The position numbers and the translations under genes were made by a program. Source: Rhodamnia argentea (Eukaryota; Streptophyta; Magnoliopsida; Myrtales; Myrtaceae). From it: DNA of 64,000 nt. This document shows positions 26,291 through 36,852 of this stretch, in pieces (positions within the stretch are counted from its first letter, which is position 1; every line of letters starts with the position of its first letter). The DNA is taken from positions 7,115,001-7,179,000 of the forward strand of contig NC_063155.1 in NCBI RefSeq assembly GCF_020921035.1, read 5' to 3'. The notes beneath the pieces are model-generated. The model did no database searches, was not told the origin of the DNA, and saw only the letters and a program-made list of their open reading frames with translations.

Positions 26291-27925
26291 ACCTATCAAA
26301 CAACATCAAACTTGGATAAGAAGACTTACTTGCACCTTCGCTCGGATTGGTTTTGCACGAGATGAGCACACGAGCTCGAGATGAGTTTCGGGTTCGGGGT
26401 GGACTCAATGGTTTTCATGCAGATAAAACGCAAAAACACCGTAGATTTATGATCAGTAAGAGCTCTATATGAGTTGGGACAAAAAATAACGAAGGAAAAG
26501 CTAATAGATCGGACTACACCATTAATGGAGCTTCAGTTGAGCCGAGATAGAGCTCACCTGTTTCGGGGTTATCGGCAAAAACTGGTGGGCTCGGCGTGCT
26601 CCTGGTACTGAGACGAAGCCAATGACGTCGTTGATGCGGTGTAGCGTTGCCTGAACTCACCGGGATCCGCCTCTGAAACTCTCAGCTCCCCCTCCTGTAA
26701 TGGTGAAAAGCCAGTTACCCAGAGCTCTCCTCCTTCTCCTCTCTCTATATCCTTCCTTCTCTCTGATTCTGTTGCTCCCGTTTTTTATTTGTTGCAACCG
26801 ACTCAACCTTAAACATACTTCCCCCTTCCATTTTTCAATTCTCGCGCCCATGCCCAATTCTATTACAGGTGATCCAATCTGCAGTTATGTGCGTACCACG
26901 TGCTCGTGACAGCTGGATGACGCCGGACGGGAATGGGCAAACCGGCAGTGACCAATCATGACCTGGGTACTCCAATTTGGAGTCTGATTTTGCGTCCTTC
27001 CCTTTGCTGGTTTCCTGCCTGTGAGTGAAAACAAGCTCCAGAAAGCTTCTGTTTGTGGCTTCTTGGGCTGACCTAGTCAATCGAGGTTGACTAGGTTGGG
27101 TTAACCTGATCCGGTTGACCCGGTTTCTTGTTTTTGGTCCAATTGACTATCTATCTATTCTATTTTCAAGAAATTAAGCTTAAAATTGAACTCTACAATA
27201 TGAATTTCATCTAGGAATGTCAACTTCGAATCAAATCGGTTCAATTTTGTACAAAAGCCCCAAATTTCAAGTTTGACCCGAATAGAAAATTTGTCCAATT
27301 AGGCCCCTTAACGACCAATTCTTGTCAATTTGACCTCACCAAAATGTTTAAAATGCCGAAAAACTTGCGGGTGAAGGTTCATCTGTGTATGGATCCCCAT
27401 TTGAAATGACCAATTTGACCTTATTTGAAAATCGAGGGCTAAATCGAAAAATGCAAATAGGTCCACTTGAAAACTGCTCAAAAATTTAAATTTATTGGAC
27501 CAAAATGCAATTAAAGGTGTAAGAACCAAATGTCAAAACTTGGACCAGGTAATAAAAAGACTAGAAGTGCCTCAAATGAATTTTTTGGCTCAATTTGGTT
27601 TCGCGTTTGTGAAGACTCATGCATCCCCAAATTGAATTTTTCAATTTTTCAAAGGCCAAAATGAATATGGAATTAAAATAAAAATATTGGATATTTTTTC
27701 ATACTTTTTTGGCCACAAATACTATTTTTTTTTTAATTTTGAGTATTTTTCTAATATACGAAAAATATATAAAAAAAGCAAAAAATACCAAAAAATATTT
27801 TTTGTTCAAAAATGGTTCCTTAGGCTTGGCTAAGGCTTCCAAAGTTGATTTTATAATTTTATGGATTTTTATGGATTTTTAAAGATTTTTCTAAAGATAA
27901 ATTGATTAAAAATTAGGTGTCAACA
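26290..27925 (-). mobile_element. Probable minus-strand LTR or LTR-element end (fossil)
   Basis: Read on the minus strand, the right boundary at 27925 starts TGTTGACACCTAATTTT, nearly the same start as the solo LTR at 28905 (TGTTGACACCTAAATG), so the two belong to related families. The left boundary is uncertain; it is placed where Copia similarity stops. No coding part was found and no target duplication could be matched. Confidence 0.4.
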
Positions 27926-27990
27926 ACGATCCAATTCCGACCTCAAATTTTTTTGGTGTTTCATCATTTTCACTTCCAACTTTTTTTTTT

Positions 27991-28312
27991 CAATTGTAAG
28001 CTAAAATTAAAAGAAAAAATTATAAGAGGGTCGTACAATTAAAGATAAAAATGACGAAACAACGCGCATCAAATATATGCGTGATATGTTTGTCGCCCAA
28101 AAGTCCATATCTGACATGTATGCACCATATATCTGCATGATATGCTTATCGGCTAAAAGTTCACATCCGACATATATGCAACACATAATCGCGTGATATT
28201 CTTATCAGTCAAAAGTCACGTCTAACATATACGCACCACATATTCGCGTGATATGCTTGTCGATCAAAATTCCACGTCTTATAATTTTGTCTTCTCATTT
28301 TAGCTTACAATT
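27991..28312. mobile_element. TIR element containing a 4 x 56-bp tandem array
   Basis: caattgtaagctaaaat at 27991-28007 recurs inverted as attttagcttacaatt at 28297-28312, and the similarity continues inwards (aattataaga), giving arms of about 38 bp. Between them are four head-to-tail units starting at 28067, 28123, 28179 and 28233 that share 'cgtgatatgcttatc', 'aaaagtc' and 'gacatatatgca'. Beyond the arms are T and A tracts and weaker inverted similarity (gatgaaac). No coding capacity. Confidence 0.65.
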
Positions 28313-28390
28313 AAAAAAAAAAGCAATCAAACTGATGAAACCGGATCAGCAAGTGATCCGATTTCACCAAAAGGAACTTGTGATCCAATT

Positions 28391-28425
28391 TGACCGTCCC
28401 ACTATCAGAATTGGTGGGACGGTCA
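28391..28425. repeat. Perfect 12-bp hairpin
   Basis: TGACCGTCCCAC and its exact reverse complement GTGGGACGGTCA are separated by an 11-base loop. It lies about 80 bp beyond the TIR element. It is not followed by a T-run and has no adjacent gene, so it is not a terminator in any known sense. Confidence 0.8.
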
Positions 28426-28904
28426 TCCTAGCTTAATCCAATAAAAAAATGCTTTATAGAGTGTGATTTTTCCAAATGCCGTTTGAACCAAAGTTGTTCT
28501 CAATGCACTCAAAAATTACAATATATTAGACACTACTTGCATTTCGAAAAATCTCTTTAACCAAGGCCTTTGCATTTTCCCAAACACTTTCCTCAAAAAG
28601 CAAACCAAACGCACGCTACATTGGAATTTCGCGCAATGATTTAGGACTAACTTGTCAAAATTAGAAAGTCTAGAATTAAATTAGTATTCATACAATATGT
28701 TTATAATCAATTGAACAATTTTTCCATCAATTAACTAATTAGGCCAATCGCGAGTGATTCACACACGAGGTTGAAGGTTACTAAGGCCACGTACACATGG
28801 TTATGCTTCACAAGTACGTCGCAACTAATCATTTTATAAATCTATTGTATGGATACTAATTCAATCCTAAACCTTTCAATTCTATCGATTTAGACCTACA
28901 CCTT

Positions 28905-31870
28905 TGTTGACACCTAAATGTTGAATTCTTATTTATGGCATAAAAATTAGGGACTAACATTAGTCCTTAGCAAAAATATCAAAATCATTTTCATATAGTT
29001 ATTATGTAGATTAATATTTTAGCATGCACTTACATTTGCATTTGAGTCGGACCGACATCGGATGAAATTAATTCAATTTGGATTTAGCTCGCAAGAATGT
29101 GAAAATCAATCAAGCCGATATCCTCCATGTGGTCAAATATCGCAAAGGTTTGCACGACATAATGGGATCTTTGGGGCGTGGAATTTTTGGAGGAAATGAT
29201 GATAATGAATGTGGGCGTAACAAGAAAAGAAGAGAAGCATTTCTCGAAGAGAGAGAAAAACGGAACGCGAAGCTTCCGTTAGACTCACACTCTCTCCACT
29301 AACGAATTGGAAAAAATCTGAAACTGTGGAGTATCAAAAGTGATCTGGGCAATCCACGAAATCATTCTAGGCGCGGTTGAACACTACTTTCGTGGCAAGA
29401 AAATCTCGAGCAAAAAAAAAGTCAGTTGTTTATAGAAGGTTGCCGAATCCCTACGATGAAGGGATCTCGCGGGCACTTAAATGGTTGTGGGGATTTTTCT
29501 TGGGTCTATAAAAAGGGACCATCAATAAACTGTCAGGGGGAGGATGAGTGTGCAGAAAAGTCAAAAAAAAGGGGAGAGCTTCGTTGAAAAAGGGAAATGC
29601 AGAAAAGTTGAGGGAGCTTCACAGTATTATAGTGTAGAAAAGTAGGGGGGAGTTTTGGTGTAAGTGAGGTTGCTCGGAGAAAAGAAAAAACGAGAGATTG
29701 AGTGAGAAAGAGGATGAGATCAGCCATGAAAAGTCTCGCCTAGGCGTCTAATGATTGCTCCCTTTATCATCTTCACCATGTCTTTTACATGAGCGAGAGA
29801 GAGAAGGGTGAGGGAGAGGCTTCGTCCATTGAAAAGAGATTAGAGAGTGCAGAGAGAGGGAGCCTTCGGATTCCTCGTGAGATAAAAGAGACGGGCTAGA
29901 GAAAAAAACCCAAAAGAAAAAAAAGAAGAGAGAATAGGTCTGATTTCACTCCCAAGCACTCAAGACCAACGCATCTGTCCTGCAACGTTGGCCTTACTCC
30001 AGATTGCCATGACGTCCACAATCTGATCCGGAGCCATTGTCATCCTTGACCTTCGGTGATAGCATCCAGAGCTATTGTAGCCCATACGTGGTGCAGGCGG
30101 TCACGACATTGAGGAACGAGAGCTATTGTTCTCTCATCGTCGCCTTACCCAAGGAATCTCCCGTCCAAGCCAAGTTCATCCGTGCGAGAGTCATTCCCCC
30201 CGAGCTAACGGCAAATTCGAAGTATCATCGGCGAATCGAGTGCAAAAATCAAATTCCGAAAGTGAATTTTCGAATTTAGGTATATCTCCTGATTTGATAT
30301 TCCGAAGATTATGTTGCTCGTTTTTGTTTGATTTCGTGCTTCGATTGCATGTTATTTGAATGATGTCATATTTTGCACTATCAAATATGTTATCCAGTTG
30401 AAGCATCTAAAATTGGCAGCATATCTTTAATTCGGAAATTTGTGTGCTTGAAAATGTGAGGATTGCATATCTCGAAGGTTGTTTTGCGAGATTCAATATT
30501 CGGTTACCTTGATTGAAAGATTTGCACGTTAAATTTAGAAACCGAGAATTCTGAATAAATCTTATGATTTGATTGAGATATTCTTTTGAAATCTTGCTGA
30601 TAATCTGGTTAATTCGAAAAAAAAAAATCTTTTGAATATATCCAAGATACTCAAGATATCAAAAAAAAAAAAAAAATCTTTCAAAATGTGATCGATTAGG
30701 AAAATCTCCTAATCCGCAACTTGCCACACGAGCAAGGATTTGAATTCAACCGTTAACCGTAAGATTACGGATTAAAGATTGGATTCAGATATTCGCGAAA
30801 TGTTTTCAAAAATTGGTTGAGATATCCACTTTCTTGATTGATTTGATCGGCATAATATCTTTAGAATGAATATGCTCTTACGTGATATTTAAAATTCTAA
30901 AAGATATTGCATTGCATTTTTAGATAAAAAAATTGCATTAAAATCATGTAGATATTTGCACGTTAATTTAATTTTAGAATAGGTTAATGTATATTCGCAT
31001 TCTAGGATAGAACATGCATATTTACATTGATTTTCATGTCTAAAATAATTTATCTTTAATATGTTAGGGATTAGGCAAACCTGAACCTTAAAATATGTAA
31101 GATAATTATCTTTAGCCATAGTTTTATTTAGGGTCATTCATTAATCCGAAAATACAAAAAAAAATAAAATAAGCTTGCCATATCATTTGCATGCTAGGTT
31201 TGGAATACGTAGAATTTGCATGTTGCATGTCTCGATCTTTACGTCATGTAGTCAATTTAATTAGACCGTAACATCATTTGTACTTTAGTTACATTTAATT
31301 GCATGTCATCCAGGTTAGTCATGTAGTTAAATTAATTTCATATGCATGCTTAGGATTTCCTTGCATTAAATTTAATTCATTTGCATCTTAGATTAAATTC
31401 ATGCATTGCATATAGGTTAGTCTTTATCCCATTAAAAAGCAAAAATTCAAAAGTGAGAACAATTTGTCTTGGCGTATGCTTCCCGCAATTACCTTGACTT
31501 CTGGATGTTCAATTAATTGATTGTGCATTCGCATGATAACCTTTGTTAGTGACTTAGGTTAAAATCAATTAATGTTGCTCGACAAAAATTTTTCATGAAA
31601 TAAAATGGTACCGAAAGGGCGTTAGAGTAATCTAGCGTAATCAAGTCCCCGGACTTAGAATCTCCGGTTCGTAGAAGTAATTTAATTCTCCCGCTAATTT
31701 ACTTAGGTTTCTAATCGACCTATCAAAAAACGATTAGTGGCGACTCCAATTCAAATATTTGCATGTTAAGTTGCAATTTGGTATGGACTTGGGAGAGTCC
31801 GAGTTAGGTTAGTTGAATAATTGACCTAATAATCCATTAGCCTAAAAACCCGGATTTTTAGGTCGTGACA
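28905..31870 (+). mobile_element. Solo LTR, about 2.97 kb, with 5-bp target duplication (fossil)
   Basis: Starts TGTTGACACC and ends GGTCGTGACA, giving TG...CA ends, and is flanked by ACCTT on both sides (28900-28904 and 31871-31875). A TATA-like tctataaaaaggg lies near 29515, followed by a purine-rich leader. No gag-pol sequence is present, so it is a solo LTR left by recombination between the two LTRs. A Ty3/gypsy-type long LTR is likely by size, but unproven. It looks structurally complete. Confidence 0.8.
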
Positions 31871-32135
31871 ACCTTAGCACAAAATTTCAATATAGCCCTC
31901 TCAATCAATATTCACCAGGATTTGCCACGTAGCGCTCAAGTCATTGCCCCGATGCACACCTAACTTGTCCTTTGAATTGGAATTACCCTTCCCTATGTCA
32001 ACTTCATATGGTCGATCCCTTCTCTTGAGGTTTCCACTTGGGCCACACACTAATCCGCCCACCCTACTCATCTTAATTGATCTCGTGCATGAAAATGCTC
32101 AATAGAAGCGGCATCAGTGTTACCTTCGTGGAGCC

Positions 32136-32143
32136 TATAAATA
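32136..32143 (+). promoter_or_regulatory. TATA box of the intact SSL gene
   Basis: TATAAATA lies 61 bases before the ATG, in the same spacing as SSL unit 1. The conserved upstream block (tttccacttgggccacac) is at about 32029-32046. Confidence 0.75.
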
Positions 32144-32196
32144 CCCTCATGCACTTGCTCTGTCTCTTCATCCAAAAACACCGAAGCTACAAAAAC

Positions 32197-33636
32197 ATGG
32201 CGGTCGTTTCTAGCTTGAGATCAGTCACGATGATCGCCGTCGCCGCCTTCCTTCTCTTCGCCATGCCTCTGGCAATCGCCCTGCCCAGCTACACAAATAA
32301 TTTCTCACTGCCACCAGGCACCGGCGGCCCCGAATCTATCGCCTTTGATCGCCTCGGAGGTGGACCTTACACCGGCATCTCCGATGGTAGGATTGTGAAA
32401 CACGTTCCTCTCCGCGGTTTCATTGATTTCGCCTACACCGCACAAACCCGGTAATTTTTCTCTCTCGAACCAAAGTGGCTACTTCTATATTATGCCCGCT
32501 CATTATATTTGATTTTCTCAACCGTATAGTATACGAATACACGTACCAATTCATACATCTGGTTTTATGTATATACACAATATGTACTGGAATGTTACGC
32601 GCTCGGGCTTAAACTCGATCATCAAAAGCAATGTCCAAAGAAGTGGGTATTAACAGCACGAATCTACTGGACTAATTAGGTAATTTTTCTTGTGCATTTC
32701 GGGATGATTTAGGAACAAGACGTTCTGCGACGGGAGAAACGCGACGGCCGATGCCACGGTGGGGTTGATCTGTGGGAGGCCAGTAGGGATTGCATTCAAC
32801 AGTACTGGGTTTCTCTTCATCTGTGATGCTTACTTGGGGCTTTACGTGGTCGGTCCTTCCGGAGGACGAGCGACCCGGCTCGTTTCTTCCGCAGGAGGCG
32901 CAGCGATCCGCTTCTGTGATGGCTTGGACGTCGATTCTAATACCGGTTTAGTCTACTTCACAGATGCTAGCTCCCGATATGTACTCAGGTATGAACTATT
33001 AGCCTGCGAGAGCACACCATATTTACTGAGAAAATTCTAAGTACACTGAAAGGAAGCGGCTAGCGTAACCGTCCATTGCTCAATAATAGTGTGACGATGC
33101 TATGCTAGCACAAAACACCAGGATGTTAAGGCAATTTTACTTCTTTGGTTTGCATCAGCAATGCCACCCAAGCCATCCTGAATGGGGACAGAACCGGAAG
33201 GCTACTGAGCTTCAACCCGAGGACCGGACAGGTTGCCGTGTTGGCCAGGGGGCTTTCGGGTCCTGGCGGCGTCGCCGTGGCTAAGGACAGCTCCTACCTC
33301 CTCATCACCGAGTTCGTCGGCGGCACCGTCAAGAAGTTCTTCCTCACTGGCCCGAGTGCTAACAGGATTCAGACCTTGCTGAACAACGTCCCCATCGCGA
33401 GCAAAATCAAGCGAACCGTGGAAGGAGAGTTTACCTTCACGGAGACCGTAGCGCCCTTCACGCATAGGGCGCTGAGGATCAACGGAGACGGGACGGTTCT
33501 GGCGAACGTGTCCCTCGGTGGCCCTTACAACAACGTTAGTGTCGTCACCGGAGTTCAAATCTTTCGTGGGTTTACTTACGTTGCGTCTCTGGATGCCAAC
33601 TTTATTGATCCAGTCTCTGAGCTGGGGCTCGCCTAA
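32197..33636 (+). CDS. Strictosidine synthase-like protein (SSL), 3 exons
   Basis: Secreted or vacuolar six-bladed beta-propeller of the strictosidine synthase family; most plant SSLs are not alkaloid enzymes and their substrates are unknown. Exons 32197-32450, 32713-32988, 33159-33636, GT-AG, giving 335 residues, the family length. Seen: an N-terminal signal peptide (VAAFLLFAMPLAIALPSY), GTGGPESIAFDRLGGGPYTG, GRPVGIAFN, DGLDVDSNTGLVYFTDASS in exon 2, and GRLLSFNPRTGQVAVLARGL and YLLITEFVGGTVKKFFLTG in exon 3. Near the C-terminus, where strictosidine synthase has its catalytic Glu, this protein reads VVTGVQIFRGFTYVASLDAN without an obvious Glu, so a Pictet-Spengler role is unlikely (inferred alignment). 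A poly(A) signal aataaa lies at 33767. Two broken tandem copies lie upstream. Corresponds by position to Arabidopsis At1g74000-At1g74020. Confidence 0.9.
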
Positions 33637-33779
33637 ATGTCGAAGGCCGCATAACGAACAACCTTTCTGAGAAAGGTGTACTCAAGGAAAATAAAAAAGG
33701 TTCAAAGGCCGTAATGATATGATAACGGTGCATCAAAGGCATGAGGATGATCACCCAATAATGCTGAATAAAAGCATGA

Positions 33780-34780
33780 CATTTGTGCTGAAGCTTTATT
33801 GTGTTCTTATTATATCTTGCATTTGTGTAAGTATAAAATTTGCAAAACAAACCAAAATCCAAAAATCAAGGTATATTATCATAGCATGGTCGGTAGAGGC
33901 AAGTGCACGCTCGTCTTTCAAGGACAGATATGTGACTACACACAAGCAAAAGGATTGGCGGGTCAATCACCGAATCATACATCATCATTAACAATGAGCA
34001 CACGCCGAGATGTCCATCCGCAGCTATAATTTTTCCTTTACATGTTGTGCACCCAAGTTCGGCTTCCTCAACACCGTTACCCTACAGAGACGGTGAAAAA
34101 TATATTGAACAAGCTTAATTCTAACACTTGTGAGAGAGAGCCCAATGCAAGTCTGCAAGACATTAAAGCTTCCAGCAAAAACATATCGAACGAGCACATA
34201 TCTGACGTCCAAGCTACCGTGACCACCATTAAAACTAGAGATGGAGTCGTTATTCATTAAAGGAATATGCTTATATGACAGTTTTTTTATCTACTATAAG
34301 ATTGATAGCATGTTGCGAGTCACAAAAATTAAATAAAAAATAATTAAAATGGTTGGGAAGTCCACTCCTTCAAAATTTTGTGGCCCACAGTATGCCGTTA
34401 TTCTTACAATCATCCAAAGACTATTATGTTAGCAAAATCTTTCATTAAAACATGTAGATCAAGAACTAGATCGGGAGAGAAAAACTCCCAAGTGTTAGAT
34501 CTGTGAAGTTGAAAGAGCAGAGCTTCCAAATCTACATCTAAATCGGAAGAGTAAAGCAACAAATAAGAAAAATATGGAAGGAAAAACAATGAAAGCGTGT
34601 GGGGGAGGAAGATATTTAGGTAAAATTGCCCCCTCGCTAGAAGCTGAAGAAGCGAAGAAAGGCTGAAACTCGGAGAGGGAGAGCCTTTTCGTTTTGACGC
34701 AGTCACAAGAACATCAGTCGAATGCATGCGTTCATCAATTTCCCCAAAGAGGAGAGATATCATTGTCGGGAGAAAATTAG
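33780..34780. other. Intergenic, no gene recognised
   Basis: 3' flank of the SSL gene followed by AT-rich DNA. Nothing shows a domain or splice structure; 34420-34770 may be LTR-leader debris. Confidence 0.35.
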
Positions 34781-34859
34781 TTGAGTCTTCTACTCAACTC
34801 ATTTCGTGTCCTATATGTCCATACTTATGAACTGAATATTAAAATTTTTAATAAAATTG

Positions 34860-35370
34860 ATTGCTGTGTTGACAATCCCTCCCTGAAGACAAAATTGAAA
34901 TCAACATGCATGATTTATGGCGGGCTGCATGAACTCAAGAATGACGAACTCTCTGAGAAGACCTCACTAAATGCTAGCATGTGCATGAAGAAAAATGAAG
35001 ACAAAAGCTACAACAATTTGATGGGGAGAGCTCCTAAAGCATGAAGACAAATAATGCCAACAAAGTTATTGTTTGGGTGCATGGAATATCCCCATATACA
35101 AGATGAACAGATGAAAAAGTTGGATGACAAAAGCGAGAATTGTATTTTCATTGGCTATAGTGACACAATTAAAAGTTATAAGTTGTATGACCTGATCACT
35201 GAAAAGGTAATCATCAATAGCGATGTCCGGTTCTTAGAAGATGAAGCGTTGGACTGGAACCAAAAGGATGACCACAAAAGCATCGCCATTGAAGGTAAAC
35301 CATTAGAGCAAGAGAACCAAAAGGGTGGCAATAAAAGCAAGAACTGCATCTTCATATGGCTGTGTTGACT
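34860..35370 (+). mobile_element. Copia pol fragment (fossil)
   Basis: Contains the typical segment after the Copia integrase core: KLLFGCMEYPHIQDEQ and KLDDKSENCIFIGYS, then KSYKLYDLITEKVIINSDVR. It is a short internal piece of about 0.5 kb with a few breaks and no LTRs. It is not continuous with the Copia remnant at 24060. Confidence 0.75.
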
Positions 35371-35840
35371 TGGACGCTGGCATTGATGAGGCCAATTTAT
35401 AATAATATTTTAATAATAGAAAGAGAAAAAAAAAGAAGAAAGAATATTAAAAATAACAAAAAAAAGTCAAAAAATATTAAAATGCTATTAAAATTTAGCT
35501 ACATGAGCGTCGGCATCCACGTCAATGCTAACCGGCTAAAATTGGCCGGATAGATTGAATTGACACAAATGCAACATATTTTGGAATCAATTGTCCAAAA
35601 AAAGTTTAGGACTAAACTAGCATAATTGCCATAGATTTTGTATTTATAATTTTTTTGGTAATTCTTCTTCACAAAATATGACCCTTTGAAATAACTACTT
35701 CATGTTTGTCTGGTTAATAAAGGGTTTAATAGCCTTATCTAGTTATAATCCTTGTTTGTTCATGTAAGAAAAGCACTATATAAGGTAAATGTGAGTTTTT
35801 AAGGGATATACGACACTACATGAAAAATCATGTTTGAATT

Positions 35841-35864
35841 TTTTTTTTTTTTTTTTGGGTAAGG
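35841..35864 (-). mobile_element. 24-bp poly(T)/poly(A) micro-insertion with target duplication
   Basis: A T16 run followed by gggtaagg (on the minus strand ccttaccc plus poly(A)) lies between two perfect copies of aatcatgtttgaatt (35826-35840 and 35865-35879). Confidence 0.7.
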
Positions 35865-35867
35865 AAT

Positions 35868-36241
35868 CATGTTTGAATTGTTCATGCTTCATAACATCAT
35901 TATTTGTCTTGGACCCGAGTAAAGTCCTTAAACCGCTTCGTCCGAACTCTGGGATACAAAATTCGGGGGTATTCCTTAAAATAAAAAGAAGAAAAATATT
36001 TTCTCTTAATTTAAGGGGGTGATGGTGGGAAAAGTAGACTTCATGTCATATTTGGATGGCTACCGCCGGGTAGGGTCGTATAGTAGCGTCTCGCGCCTAA
36101 GGTGAATCATCGGAGTTTCGAGTCATGCGTCGTCGACTTGTGCTTCGCACAATATTTTTGAACCGACTTGTTAACGACGTAACCCCGATATGAGGATGTT
36201 TGAATTGTTCATGCTTCATAACATCGTTATTTGCCTATTCT
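35868..36241. repeat. Direct repeat of about 43 bp spaced 331 bp apart
   Basis: atgtttgaattgttcatgct...cataacatc(a/g)ttatttg occurs near 35869-35912 and again near 36198-36241, with two or three differences. The intervening 285 bp contains no recognised gene and may be an insertion or a local duplication. Confidence 0.6.
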
Positions 36242-36465
36242 ATTCAATAAAAGGGTAATAATGATCACATAGCACCAAAGAGGTGGGATGAAGCTATAGG
36301 TATACAACAGAAAAGGAAAGCATGCATTGTCATTATCATCTTAATTTGGATTTGATAAATACTATTATGTCACTTTTCATCTTAAATGTCATTTTCAAAT
36401 GAAAAATGATCTTTTTAGTTTGTGAAAGAAAATACATTATTTGTATTCTTAAATGTAACAACAAA

Positions 36466-36620
36466 CCACTGTGGTTGTCCCGGTGGACATCTTTCTCATT
36501 TGGGAAAGGGGTGGTGTAAAGTTCGATTTCCCGCCTTCTCAGAGGTTGGGGGTGAGGATGCTTGAGCGAGAGATATCGCAAGTAAGAATAGGATAGGATA
36601 TAATTAGAACAAACAAAGAA
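36466..36620 (+). mobile_element. SINE-like insertion with 15-bp target duplication
   Basis: About 155 bp flanked by perfect AAATGTAACAACAAA (36451-36465 and 36621-36635). The head has a tRNA-like B-box region (agttcgatttcccgcc, near 36520) and the 3' end is A-rich (agaacaaacaaagaa). The size, A-rich tail and long target duplication fit a tRNA-derived SINE; the A box is not clear. Confidence 0.6.
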
Positions 36621-36852
36621 AAATGTAACAACAAATTGTAATTTGTAGAAACCGTGCGTGCGGAGATATGATAGGCACGTGGGCGTGCTAGAGCCCCCGA
36701 CCGGTCGAACCAATACTTTTACCAAGCGAACCGGAATCGCTCTACCGGACCGGTTTGAGTGAAAAACCCTAGTCTCCCTCCCCCGCGCGATTTCTCTATG
36801 ATTGTGCGAGCTTCTTCCGAGTTCAGAGAGAGAGAGAGAGAGAGAGAGAGAT

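Noticed and set aside
28067-28280. CRISPR-like array
   Set aside because: Units are contiguous 54-56-bp tandem repeats without unique spacers, in a plant genome.
29078-30279. Short open frames inside the solo LTR
   Set aside because: No domain, no conservation signal; they lie in LTR/leader-type sequence.
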